Assembly: GCA_028671895.1 (NCBI GenBank)
Contig: CM053794.1
Coordinates: 40,936,501 to 41,000,500 of the forward strand
Direction: 5' to 3'
Source: Oenanthe sinensis
Lineage: Eukaryota; Streptophyta; Magnoliopsida; Apiales; Apiaceae
Length of the DNA: 64,000 nt
Position numbers and translations under genes: made by a program
The notes under the pieces: generated by a model
What the model was told of the DNA's origin: nothing
The model's database searches: none
The model's input: only the letters and a program-made list of their open reading frames with translations
Part shown: positions 24,375-35,880 of the stretch, piece after piece
Layout: every line of letters begins with the position of its first letter
How positions within the stretch are numbered: position 1 is the first letter of the stretch

Positions 24375-26105
24375 AGTTACAACATGTGAAAAAAAGCTTG
24401 GCAAGTCAGGTTTATAAAGCTCGATATTTTCCTACTACAAACTTATTGGAATCAACACTGGGCAATAATCCCTGTTACATATGGAGAAGTATTTGGGAAG
24501 CACGATTAGTAATCTCAGCTGGTGCAAGGTGGGAGGTGGGAATGGGAGGTGGGAAAGGGAGATAAGGTTAACATTCTTGGTCAGCCTTGGCTAATGAATG
24601 AACACAATTTAGTTTGTGTTCACTTGGTGAGAATGTAATGAGGAAGGAATGAAATGAAAAATTATAAATAAATTGTACGAAGAAAGAAGAATGTATGAGT
24701 GGAATTTTAAATGACTATGAGAGAGTCTAAATTTTCTATGATAAGGATTGTAGGGAAAATAGTGAAGAAATGGAATGAAGCATTTCTTCCAAAACGTGGG
24801 TTAGAATTTTAGTATAAATAATTTGGAATGGAATGAAAGAAAAAATGAAAATTATAAACATTTTTCCTGATCTCACCCAAATAAGAGTATAAATTTCATT
24901 TCATTCTCCAATCATTCCATTCAAGTGAAGTGAATGCAACCTTACATCACAACTGAGTCTCAAGCATCGGTGAATTCTAAGGTTGCTTCGATTATGTGCA
25001 CGGATAGACATGATTGGGATGAAGATATTATACGGGATCTGTTTAATACCAGAGATCAGGGGTGCATCAGAAACATAGTGCTCAGGGATGATGAAGGCGA
25101 AGACCAGATTTTTTGGAGTAAAGAAAATACGGGTCGGTTTTCTGTACGTAGTGCTTATCGACTTCTTCAGGCCCAGAAAAAATTGTGGAATCTAAATGAT
25201 GACAGTCTGTGGAGAAAGGTATGGAGTGTTAAGGCCCCACCAAAGACTCTAAACATGATATGGAGAGCTATGTCCAATATTTTACGAACCATGGTAATAT
25301 TTATCAAAAGTTTGTCCCTGTTACGTGTGTGTGCCCTGTGTGCAATGAGGAGAATGAAACGATTCTGCACGCTTTAGTGTCATGCCCAGTTGCAGCTCAA
25401 TGTTGGCAGATGTTATTCCCAGAACTTCAATCGAATGACTGTCAAGATTTTTTCCAATGGCTGACAGTGGCTTTTAATGTCAGCTCGAATGATAGACGAG
25501 CAGAAATAGTGACGATGTGTTGGACTATATGGAGAGCTCGTAACGAGTTTGTCTGGAACAACAAGCAAGCTCAAGTAAATGGTTTAGTTGCTTCAGCAAG
25601 ACAATACCTTGTGCAATGGAAGAATGCCCAGAAGTGTAGTACGAAGGCTCTATTTCAGAAGTTGGTTGGAGATGGAGCTCAAACATGGGTTAAGCCACAG
25701 GTTGACTCAATCAAGGTTAATGTTGATGCAGCAACATTTCAAGAGTGTAATGCTTTTGGTACAGGGGTAATAGCTAGAGACCATACTGGTGAACTGATAC
25801 AAGCGAAGACAATTTATAAGCAGGAAAGGAGTTCAGCTGAAGTTGCAGAGGCATTGGCTATAAAAGAAGCACCAAGTTGGATTAAGGAGCAAAGATGGCA
25901 AAAAACGGAGCTTGAATCTGACTGTCTTGTGGCTATACAGGCGATCAGAAGTAGCATACCAATGGTTTCTCCGTTTGGCCGTATAGTAGAGGAGTGTCGA
26001 GAGGTGCTGAAGACTATGAACACAATTTCTTTGTGTCTTGTTAAACGATTCGCTAACATGGCTGCTCATCATCTATCAAGAGAGGTGTGTTCTTTTCCGG
26101 ATTGA
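24375..26105 (+). mobile_element. Truncated LINE retrotransposon (3' part of ORF2) split by a MITE
   Basis: Two blocks of plant L1-type ORF2. Block 24375-24600 encodes the linker after the reverse transcriptase (SLASQVYKARYFPTTNLL, YIWRSIWEARLVISAGARW). Block 24937-26105 encodes the zf-RVT domain (FSVRSAYRLL, LWRKVWSVKAPPKTL, CVCPVCNEENETILHALVSC) and a C-terminal RNase H-like domain (KVNVDAATF, GTGVIARDHTGEL, VAEALAIKEA, ESDCLVAIQAI). The catalytic reverse transcriptase and everything upstream are missing. A single-base deletion near 25292 shifts the frame, and another shift lies near 24540, so it is dead. LINE elements are usually 5'-truncated on insertion. An A-rich stretch near 26190 may be the tail. 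Confidence 0.8.
24613..24934. mobile_element. MITE inserted in the LINE
   Basis: Imperfect terminal inverted repeats of about 45 bp: the left end starts TTTGTGTTCACTTGG and the complement of the right end starts GTTGCATTCACTTCACTTG. Both run into GAATGAAATGAAA. The LINE coding sequence is interrupted exactly here. TGAATG occurs on both sides and may be part of the target duplication. Superfamily not assigned. Confidence 0.55.
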
Positions 26106-26765
26106 GTTTTTAATAGGGCGATGTTCCATTGATGTTAAGAATGTTTTGATGGTTGATTTGAGTTGATAAAACTATTTCTTGTTTGTTCAAAAAATAGACC
26201 TGTGAAACAAATGCAATGTAGTTATCATTTTTAGTTTGAATTTTTTTTATTCAACCAAGTCGAGCCAAATTTGAAAATTATGTTTAAACTCGGCCACTGT
26301 GATAAAAGTTAAAAAGAATAAAGTTTGAATTATAAACAATTTTATTTATGAGTTATTGAGTTTATCATTTTTTTTAAATTTATCAGATTTTGACTTGATT
26401 ATTAAGAGAAAAGCTATTCAGGGTATTTTAATTTTCAAGTTCAACCCAAATTTATATTTCTAATAATAATAAACTTTTTAATATACTCTGGATATATTAA
26501 AATTCTGAACTCCAATATATTTAAATATAAAGCCTTGTCACTTAATAATTTCAATAAACAACTTATTGTGTGATTTTTTTATAAGTTATGTATCTCAACT
26601 ATATAATAATAATAATAATGAAAATCATATTTCATTGTGAATAAATATATTTTTATTTTTCCAAAAAAAACATGTAATAGGCCACTATTAATTTTATAAA
26701 TAATTTTTAATAATATATTACGATTTTAGCATGGTTTTTGATATATTAATGTGAAACTAATTAAT
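26106..26765. other. Spacer between LINE and Copia element
   Basis: AT-rich sequence without recognisable features apart from short A and T runs. No Copia 3' LTR was found here. Confidence 0.5.
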
Positions 26766-26804
26766 TGAATAGTCCCTCCGTCCCAGTAAAGTGGAATGGA
26801 CTGA
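26766..26804. mobile_element. Stowaway-type terminal repeat remnant
   Basis: The sequence around TCCCTCCGTCCCAGTAAAGT, starting near 26771, matches the end of Stowaway-like MITEs (compare 40457). The Copia RNase H frame stops making sense at this point, so the MITE end marks the 3' truncation of the retrotransposon. The opposite MITE end was not found. Confidence 0.4.
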
Positions 26805-28868
26805 GTATGAATTAAGCCAAGATAATAAGTAATACAACCATTGAAGTTCGGATGCAAGATTCGCCATAGCTCGGTATTCGGCTTCAGCAGAAGAGCGAGA
26901 AACAGTTGGGTGTTTCTTTGATTTCCATGAAATGGGACTATTTCCAAGCATTGTAAAATATCCTGTAGTAGATCAACGTGTGATGGGACAACCTGCCCAA
27001 TCTGAATCAGTAAATCCTTTGAGAGAAAGAGAGCTTGTCGAGGATAATAAGATGCCATGATCAATTGATCCCTTTAAATAACGAAGGATTCGTAAAGCTG
27101 CATCATAATGAGGCGATTTTGGATGTTGCATGAATTGACTCAAATAGTTGACTGAGAAGGAAAGGTCAAGACGAGTGACTGTAAGATACAATAGGCGATC
27201 AATAAGTCGACCATATAGTGTAGGATCTCGTAATGGATTACCATCTGAAGGAAGTAATTTCAAATTTTGCTCCATTGGGAATGAGGTAGATTTTATAGTT
27301 GACATGTTAAAATCATTTAGAATATCAAGGATATATTTTCTTTGACATAGAAAAATGCCATGCGAAGAACGAGAAACTTCAATTCCTAGGAAGTATCGCA
27401 GAAGAATAAGATTTTTGAGAGAGAATTTCTTTTCTAGACGAGATACGAGAGAGTTGATAAACTCATTGTCATTGCTAGTAATAACAATGTCGTCAACGTA
27501 ACAAGAACGAAGATGGTTTGTTTAGTAGACTTGTAGATAAAGAGAGAATAGTCAGCTCTAGATTGCTTGAATCCCTCATCAATGAGAGCTGTTGAAAATT
27601 TGGAAATCCATACTCGGGATGATTGGCTTAAGCCATAGATTAATTTAATTAGACGACATACTCTAGAGTCACCCTTTTTGTTGAAACCAGGTGGGATTTT
27701 CATATAAACTTCCTCTTTAAGATTATGTTGTAAGAATGCATTATTGACATCGAGTTGGTGCAAAGACCAATTTTTGACGGCGGCGACCGCAAGTAGGGCT
27801 CGAAATGTTACTAATTTTGCAACTGGAGCAAATGTATCGTGATAGTCAATACCTTCTTGTTGTTGTGTGTATCCTTTTGCAACAAGGCGCCCCTTATAGT
27901 GTTCGATAGTACCATCAGCATTGAATCTTGTTTTATAAACCCTTTACATCCGATGGCCTTTTTTGTGGGCCGTAGTGGAACCAACGTCCATGTATTATTT
28001 TTCTCAAGAGCTTTTATTTCACTTGCCATTGTCTCTTTCCATTCAGGATGTTTCAGAGCTTCAGTGAAAGTTTGTGGTTCAGTTGAATTAACCACATTTG
28101 ATAGAAATGCCTTGTGTCGGAGAGAATTCATTAAATGGTAAATTAGTTGTAAGAGGATGTGAATTGGAACCTATGCATGAAGAACACACGTAATCTTTCA
28201 TCCATGCAGGAGGGTTCCTTGTGCGAATAGGTCTAGAATCGTCGTCATGAGGGTTCTCCGTAGGAGAATTAGGAGGCGAATTGGGAGCAGTAGATGTTCT
28301 TAAATTTGACGAAGTTAAATTCTCAGCAACAGGTTGTTGTGAGGAAGATGATGAGTGTGGAAGTGAAATATGATTTTTAATTTGTGAATCATGAGAGTGA
28401 GAAAAATTTTCAATTTCATCATCATATGCAAAGGAGTCAGAAGGATGAAGATAGTCTGGCACGAGATCAATAACATCTTTATAAGGAAAACGTGTTTCAT
28501 GGAAGATGACGTCTCTAGAAATAAATTTTTGTTTTGACATTAAATCATAAATAATATTCCTTTATGATTAAATGGATAACCAAGAAAAATTCCTGGGAGA
28601 GATCGAGAATCCATTTTGGTCTTACAATGTAGATTCTTTGCAAATACAAGACACCCAAAAACTTTAAGATTGCGATAATTAGGGGGTGATCCAAGTAATA
28701 TTTCTTGAGGAGATCGATTGTTGAGTAACATGGAAGGAATTTTATTAATTAAATAGGCAGCGGTAAGAACGCATTCACCCCAAAATTGAATTGGTAAATT
28801 AGCTTGAAAACTCAATGCTCTAGCAACATTAAGGAGATGACGATGTTTACGTTCGACTACACCATTAA

Positions 28869-28914
28869 GGATACATCATCAACGTAGAAACGCAACTACG
28901 TTGATGATGTATCC
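28869..28914. repeat. Perfect 19-bp inverted repeat inside Copia integrase
   Basis: GGATACATCATCAACGTAG (28869-28887) is followed after 8 bases by its exact complement (28896-28914). The right arm, read on the minus strand, is the expected integrase sequence. The left arm replaces the codons that should follow, which points to a template-switch or foldback repair event. Confidence 0.85.
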
Positions 28915-30564
28915 ATTTCAATCATTGGACAAAAATTCTGATCCATTATCAGTTCTGAGTTTTTGAAGACGTGGAAGAAATTTTTTATTGAAACCACTTG
29001 AGATGATATCTATTTTACAGGAAAATTTTGTAGCGATGTATGAGCAAAAAAATTTAAAAAAATTTAATGTTTCACTTTTATTGTGCATGAGATATAACCA
29101 TGTGCAGCGTGAATAGTCATCGACAAGAGTAAGAAAATAACGGGATCCATTCGATGAATGTATTGAAAATGGTCCCCATATGTCATAATGAATCAGCTCA
29201 AAGCATATGGAAGAAGAGATTGCATTATTATTAAAAGATAAACAAGTTTGTTTTGCCATTGGCCGGGCATACATTGCAACTAAAAGAACTTTCTGAACTA
29301 ATAAAATCCAAAGAACGACCTAATAACTTTAATCTATCTAAGCTTGGATGGCCAAGGCGCCAATGCCAGACATTGGAGTTGGCAGCTTTATTTGCTAAAC
29401 AAAATGCTGAAGAAAATTGGAGACATTGGAGTTACCAATCTTCTGTTTCGAGACTGGGTCCTCAAAAAAACAATCATAGTGTGTAAACACAGCAATACAA
29501 TTGAGAGATTTTGTGATTTGAGTTACGGATATAAGGTTGAATTTAAATGACGGAACAAAATAAACATTTTTTAAATAAAATGATGGTGAAAAATTAATAT
29601 GACCAATATGGGTGACAAACACCTGAGAACCATCTGGAAGCTGAATCGATATAGGATTTACAATTTTAGAATATGAAGTAAAATATGCTAATGAACAACA
29701 CACATGGCGAGTTGCGCCACTGTCTATGAACCAAGGTGTTGAGTTTTCTTTACCTACTAAATTGACGCGAGCCTGATCATCAGAGTTGATCCTAGCTGGA
29801 CCATCATTGACAATGGCAAGAATCTGTTGACATTGTTCCTTAGAAAGATTGGAAAATGGGTTCTGGAAAGTATTAGTGGGAACAACCGCAGCGGTGACAT
29901 GAGGTTCAGCAGTACCCTTTAGAGAAACATTATAGCTCGATCCCCGAGTGGGCTGTTGGCTTGAAGGATAGCCATGAATTTTGTAGCAAGTTGCCTTTGT
30001 ATGACCATGCCTACTACAATGATCACAGTAGGGCCTTGGACGTTTGATGTTTATGGATGGACCGCGAAAATTGCGAGAATCAGCCTTGTATTGTAATGCA
30101 GCAGAATCAACAGATGGAACAGTTGAGTTATTCATATATTGCTGCGATTCTTCTTGTTTGATAAAGCTAAAAAGCTTATAAAAAAAAAGCTATCAATCTT
30201 ATTTCCGAAGTCAAGTTTCCCCGCCTGGCAAGAGTGAAACTGTCGACCCCGGAAATAACTTCATTTGTAATTTTGGGGTTAGGCCTACCCGCTGCCACCA
30301 CGTTTCAAACGCTATCGCGGCTAAACTTTGGATAACTGTCACACATTAATTTTAGAGAGAAGAAAACCGTGGTTGGGTTTTCTGATGGATGAATGTGATA
30401 TGGATTAATAAGTGTTTTTGATGATGTTAGATCCATCGTTGAAAGAGGAGATGTTGGGAGGGGTTCAGTTGGTAAGATGGGTTGAGTTTTAGATACGTTT
30501 CCATTGAAATAATTCTGATATGAGATAAAAAAAAATGTGATTTAATGTGTTGGCTCTGATACCA

Positions 30565-30686
30565 TGTAAACAAGAGAATATGGATACAAATCTTCTTGTT
30601 ATTTTATTCAAGTCTACTGTTACAGTACTAATATACACAGAGATTTGACAAAGACTTCCTATTATTCTGTTATTATTTCTAATACA
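30565..30686 (-). repeat. Putative 5' LTR of the Copia element
   Basis: Starts with TGTAAACAAG next to the primer binding site and ends with AATACA on the plus strand, so TG...CA on the element strand. At about 122 bp it is short for Copia, and with no second LTR the outer boundary rests only on the CA. Confidence 0.45.
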
Positions 30687-31722
30687 CCCGGTTTATATCT
30701 AGTTCAAAAATTTGATATATGTATTAAATTTAATTTATAAATAATGCAGATCTGGTATAAAATTTGAACTCAAATTTGATCTCATATAATTTTTATAAAA
30801 TGAATGTATTCGAATATGGTTTTTGATCCAAATTCAAACATGGATTATATTTTATCCTAATAGCCTATTTATAATTTTTTAATATACTCTATAAATTTAA
30901 ATTTTCAACTGATATAATTTATCTACTCAAGACATTAATCAATCATTAACTATATTATCAATTTTACATATTTAATACCTCATATGTATAATAGTTTATT
31001 TTATAATTATGATGTTTCTTTAATAATAATTATATAATTAAATTAAATGATTATCTAAATAGCTTAAATTAAAATAATATTCAATGATAACTAATATTCA
31101 ACTTGTCATGAATCAAAAAAATTATTTGGTTAATATAAAGAAAATATGACACTATCACATATTTGATTTGAATCAGAATTTTAACATTTAGGATCAATCA
31201 AATAAAATATATCAGACACAAATTTGAATCTGATAAAAATAATTTATTCGGCCATATCCAAATTTGAATCCATTAAAAATAAAATGATCTCAAATCTGAG
31301 TTATTCGGTTCTACCCGAATAATTTTTTACTCTTATCTACTGTGAAAGATAAAATTCTTACAAATAAAAACACAATAACCAAGTTTAATTTAATTAAAAA
31401 ATGATAACTTTGACCTAATTTTCGCCTATCATCTTCTTTCCAAACATTTAATAAATCGCTTTAAATTTTTTATTAAACAAATTTATATTAAAAGTCTTTG
31501 TTTAGTAGTTATATTAAAAGTCTTAAAACTAGCAATTCGATCAAAGTATAAATAAATGAAAAGAAAAACGTTACTTGATAGTTGATACAAAACGGAGCGG
31601 TGGATATGCACGCAAGGAATAAAACTACTACTAACTTTTGGGAAGACCAAGAAAGCATCTACATCCAAACACGCCTCTACCCGGACCCTCCTAATTGAAA
31701 TAAATTAAAAATAAAATCAATT
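30687..31722. other. AT-rich spacer upstream of HSP90 copy 2
   Basis: No gene. Long AT-rich tract, then a slightly more complex region from 31560 that leads into the HSP90 copy 2 promoter. The open frame at 31483-31668 has no domain. Confidence 0.5.
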
Positions 31723-31729
31723 ATTCACA

Positions 31730-31742
31730 GAACATTCCAGAA
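31730..31742 (+). promoter_or_regulatory. Perfect heat-shock element 1 of HSP90 copy 2
   Basis: GAACATTCCAGAA, a perfect three-unit site (GAA-nn-TTC-nn-GAA) for a heat-shock factor trimer. It lies inside the first copy of a 20-bp direct repeat. Confidence 0.85.
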
Positions 31743-31756
31743 AATAAATATTCACA

Positions 31757-31769
31757 GAACATTCCAGAA
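31757..31769 (+). promoter_or_regulatory. Perfect heat-shock element 2 of HSP90 copy 2
   Basis: An identical GAACATTCCAGAA, 27 bp downstream of the first and 19 bp upstream of the TATA box. It lies in the second copy of the direct repeat ATTCACAGAACATTCCAGAA (31723-31742 and 31750-31769). Confidence 0.87.
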
Positions 31770-31787
31770 CCCATAACACACACTGTT

Positions 31788-31795
31788 TATATAAA
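31788..31795 (+). promoter_or_regulatory. TATA box of HSP90 copy 2
   Basis: TATATAAA about 127 bp upstream of the start codon and just downstream of the two heat-shock elements. Confidence 0.75.
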
Positions 31796-31838
31796 CCGGT
31801 TCCCAACTCCCCGACTCTCGCCTCACTCTGTTTTAAAT

Positions 31839-31885
31839 CTCTCTCTCTCTCTCTGTCTCTCTCTCTCTCTCTCGCTCTCTCTCGC
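31839..31885. repeat. CT microsatellite in the 5' leader of HSP90 copy 2
   Basis: CT repeats with two or three interruptions, in the transcribed leader. CT-rich leaders are common in strongly expressed plant genes. A telo-box (AAACCCTAG) follows. Confidence 0.8.
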
Positions 31886-31921
31886 TGTGATCTTGAAACC
31901 CTAGATTTTTCATCTTGCACA

Positions 31922-34878
31922 ATGGCGGACACCGAGACGTTTGCTTTTCAAGCGGAGATCAACCAGCTGTTGAGTCTGATCATCAACACTTTCTACAGCA
32001 ACAAAGAGATCTTTCTCCGTGAACTCATCAGCAATTCTTCTGACGTATGTCTCACTAACTATGCTTTTTTATATCTATCTTTTTTTATATAAACAAAATC
32101 GACGTTCCTTCTTATACTGTGTGTTTGTATGTATAGTTTAATTTTGTATGTATCGGTTTATCTTGTTGATTATTCTGGTGATGTTTTCTGATAACGTGTT
32201 ATGTCTCTGGTGATAATTATTGGTTTTAATTGTCTTGGGCGTTTTAATGGTTATGTAATTGATGTTTATGTGTATTTTGTTGCCATGTATAAGACTCAAT
32301 TGCTTGATTGTGGTTGCGATTCTCATCTGTACTTGATAATGTAGTTTCGTGTTTTATGTGTTATGCATTATTAATTACGTAATGTAGCCACAAGTCTTTA
32401 AAATTGTAGGGTAGGGCTTTGTTAGATCTAATTATACACTATGTAACAATGTGGTTGATGTGAAATTTGGTTTGGGAAAATTCTTGTTTAGCCTATAATG
32501 ATTTTGGGATTTATATAATTATACTATTCAAATACGATGTCATGTTTGTTGTTTTGTTGTCCTATTGCTTAAAATTTGGGGGATTTAGCTGATGATGAGA
32601 TGAGAGTGGAGGAATATCCAAATTCCAAAAATATGCTCTGTTCTTTTGTGAATGTTTTTAGTTGTGTATGCTGTTTTAGTTTATAATTTTCTGCAACTCA
32701 ATAATTAGGGCTAATAAGTCTTGCTTGCCTGTTTTTAAATTGTGGACCTTTAAGATATTTTGAAAATTATTATTCTTAACTAATGTTTTGTGTTGTATCA
32801 ATGTAGGCTCTAGACAAGATTCGTTTTGAGAGCTTGACTGACAAGACCAAGCTTGATGCTCAGCCGGAGCTATTCATCCACATTATTCCTGACAAGACGA
32901 ACAACACATTGACCATTGTTGATAGTGGAATTGGCATGACAAAAGCTGGTAAGTAATAGTGGTATTAAGAAGCATGCTGCCTTAGTTAATATTTGTTTTA
33001 ATCTTTTCAGCTGATGAAAGTTATGTTGAATTTTTTACTTCAGATTTGGTGAACAATTTGGGTACCATTGCAAGGTCTGGTACCAAGGAATTCATGGAAG
33101 CTCTTGCTGCTGGTGCTGATGTCAGCATGATTGGTCAATTTGGTGTTGGTTTCTATTCTGCTTACCTCGTTGCTGAGAAGGTCATCGTTACCACAAAGCA
33201 CAATGATGATGAACAGTATGTTTGGGAATCCCAAGCTGGTGGATCTTTCACTGTCACCAGGGATACTTCTGGAGAGGTTCTTGGAAGGGGTACCAAGATG
33301 GTCCTCCATCTCAAGGAGGATCAGCTCGAGTACCTTGAGGAGCGCAGGCTCAAGGATCTCGTCAAGAAGCATTCCGAGTTTATCAGCTATCCAATCTCTC
33401 TGTGGATTGAGAAAACAACAGAAAAAGAGATCTCAGACGATGAGGACGAAGAAGAGAAGAAGGACGAGGAAGGTCAGGTAGAGGAAATCGATGAAGAGAA
33501 GGAGAAGGCGGAAAAGAAAAAGAAGAAGATTAAGGAAGTGTCTCATGAGTGGTCTTTGGTTAACAAACAGAAGCCCATCTGGATGAGGAAACCTGAAGAA
33601 ATCACCAAGGAGGAGTATGCTGCTTTCTACAAGAGTCTTACAAATGATTGGGAGGATCATTTGGATGTGAAGCACTTTTCAGTTGAAGGTCAGCTGGAAT
33701 TTAAGGCTGTTCTATTTGTTCCCAAGAGGGCACCTTTTGATCTCTTTGACAACAAGAAGAAGCCTAACAACATCAAGTTGTATGTTCGTCGTGTCTTCAT
33801 CATGGACAACTGTGAGGAGCTGATCCCTGATTATCTAGGCTTTGTCAAGGGTATTGTGGATTCTGAGGATCTTCCACTGAACATTTCTAGGGAGATGCTG
33901 CAGCAGAACAAAATCCTCAAGGTCATTCGCAAGAATTTGGTGAAGAAATGCCTTGAGCTATTCTTTGAAATTGCAGAGAACAAGGAAGATTATGCTAAAT
34001 TTTATGAAGCTTTCTCGAAGAACCTCAAGCTGGGGATCCATGAAGATTCCCAGAACAAGACAAAAATTGCTGAATTGCTGAGGTACCACTCCACAAAGAG
34101 TGGGGACGAGATGACCAGCCTAAAGGATTATGTCACAAGGATGAAGGAGGGCCAGAACGATATCTACTATATCACTGGAGAGAGCAAAAAGGCTGTTGAA
34201 AACTCCCCCTTCCTTGAGAGGCTCAAGAAGAAAGGCTATGAAGTGCTTTACATGGTTGATGCCATTGATGAGTATGCTGTGGGTCAGTTGAAGGAATTTG
34301 AGGGTAAGAAGCTAGTTTCTGCCACAAAGGAGGGGCTCAAGCTTGATGAAAGTGAAGACGAGAAGAAGAAGAAAGAGGAACTGAAGGAGAAGTTTGAGGG
34401 GCTGTGCAAGGTTATTAAGGATGTTTTGGGTGACAGAGTTGAGAAAGTTGTTGTGTCTGATCGTGTTGTGGATTCACCGTGCTGCTTGGTTACTGGTGAG
34501 TATGGCTGGACTGCTAATATGGAGCGTATCATGAAGGCACAGGCTTTGAGGGATTCAAGCATGGGAGGTTATATGTCAAGCAAGAAGACAATGGAAATCA
34601 ACCCTGAGAATGCGATCATGGAGGAGCTTAGGAAGAGGGCTGATGCTGACAAGAATGACAAGTCTGTGAAGGACTTGGTTCTCCTGCTCTTTGAGACTGC
34701 TTTGCTTACCTCTGGTTTTAGTCTTGAAGAGCCGAGCACCTTTGGCAACAGGATTCACAGGATGTTAAAGCTTGGCCTTAGCATTGACGATGAAGCTGAT
34801 GATGTTGATGCCGACATGCCACCACTGGAAGAAGCTGATGCTGACGCTGAAGAAAGCAAGATGGAAGAAGTTGATTAG
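31922..34878 (+). CDS. HSP90: Cytosolic heat shock protein HSP90, copy 2
   Basis: Three exons (31922-32044, 32807-32948, 33044-34878) give 699 residues. Intron positions are identical to copy 1. The same motifs are present: ELISNSSDALDK (Ser for Ala next to the Mg-binding Asn region, as in many plant HSP90s), DSGIGMTKADLVNNLG, GQFGVGFYSAYLVA, acidic linker, LPLNISREMLQQNKILK and terminal MEEVD. The proteins differ at few sites, mostly in the linker and the acidic tail (IDDEADDVDADMPP here, IDDDDDDVEAETDMPP in copy 1). The promoter has two perfect heat-shock elements, against one imperfect element in copy 1, so this copy is predicted to be the more heat-inducible. Same orientation, about 8 kb downstream of copy 1, separated by retrotransposon debris: an old tandem duplication. 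Confidence 0.97.
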
Positions 34879-35880
34879 AAGAGTTAACAGTTTTTCTGCT
34901 CTAGCTTGATTATTATATTTTCTGCGTACTCTCTTTTCTTAATTTTTGGTTTAATATTTCAATGAGAACTAGATGAATGTTGGTCTTTTGTCGTATTGCC
35001 AATATGCAGGAATAGGCAAGTCTTTTGGTGGTAGTTGCTGGATTATAACTAAAGTGGTTAAGCTTTTATTTATATTTTGCAAAAGATTTGTCATATTTCC
35101 ATTGCTTATTTTTATCTGTGTTGAAGAGTTTTTACAGAGTTTTCACTATTGTGTATGGGTTTGGTCACTGCAATTCTTCAAATAAGGCTATCTTCCATCG
35201 TGGCAGCAAAATAAGTTCATACTATGCACAGCTCGATAGAAGCTTTGTTCTGTAGCAATTTGGGTATTTGTGATTTTCAATTTCTTAACAATTAAAAAAC
35301 ATCTAACAATTTGGATTCTTTAAATATTTACACTTTCCAGATTTTTTTTTTAAAAAAAGGAGAAATATTTATTTTTTTAACTTGTTGCCTGAGTGGTTTT
35401 CTTAGGAAGAAAATTTTAATAATGTCCTAAAAATTTTCGACTCCTGAAAAGAATCGGAGGAATTTTTTTTACGAACTGGGGACATACCGTTAACATTCCA
35501 CCATTATTTTCATTATTCTCTTACACTCCGTCTTATTTAAACATTTCAACCGGAAGGGTCGAAGTTTTTTTTTCACCTGTTCAGAGTTTTCTTTGGTTTG
35601 ATTTCAAAGAATATTACAATCCTCAGTTGTTCGACATGACCAGTGCATCAAAGAATAACAAATCATTTCTATAAATAACAATCTAATTTGTATCACATAA
35701 GCTACTGACATTTCTATGCCAGTAGAAGAGTAAAATCTAAAATTTTCAAAACTGAAACCACGATATTTATACTCTTTTCACAAAAAAAAACATAATTTAA
35801 CATCTTTTTAATGGGCTGATTACAGGGATGAAATCGGTCGCAGTTGAAATAAAGACTTAAACTTCAGCACACGTTTTGAG
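34879..35880. other. Convergent 3' region of HSP90 copy 2 and the CBL gene
   Basis: Holds the 3' UTRs of two convergent genes. The frame at 34973-35185 lies in the presumed HSP90 3' UTR and has no domain. Nothing else is recognised. Confidence 0.6.

Larger units (their letters stand above)
26805..30686 (-). mobile_element. Decayed Ty1/Copia LTR retrotransposon, one LTR only
   Basis: Read on the minus strand from the right. A short putative 5' LTR is at 30565-30686, bounded by TG and CA. A primer binding site complementary to initiator tRNA-Met (TGGTATCAGAGCCA) is at 30564-30551. Then come the gag zinc knuckle (YCDHCSRHGHTKATCYKIHG, near 30030), protease (WFIDSGATRHVC, near 29730), GAG-pre-integrase (WHWRLGHP, near 29360), integrase (HYDIWGP, LRTDNGSEF, near 29180-28930), reverse transcriptase (MHQLDVNNAFL near 27760; YVDDI near 27500) and RNase H (SRSSAEAEYRAM, near 26880). 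Most gag upstream of the knuckle is missing. The frame is broken several times, including just before YVDDI and by a small inverted duplication in integrase (28869-28914). The 3' LTR is absent. It is not autonomous. Confidence 0.88.
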
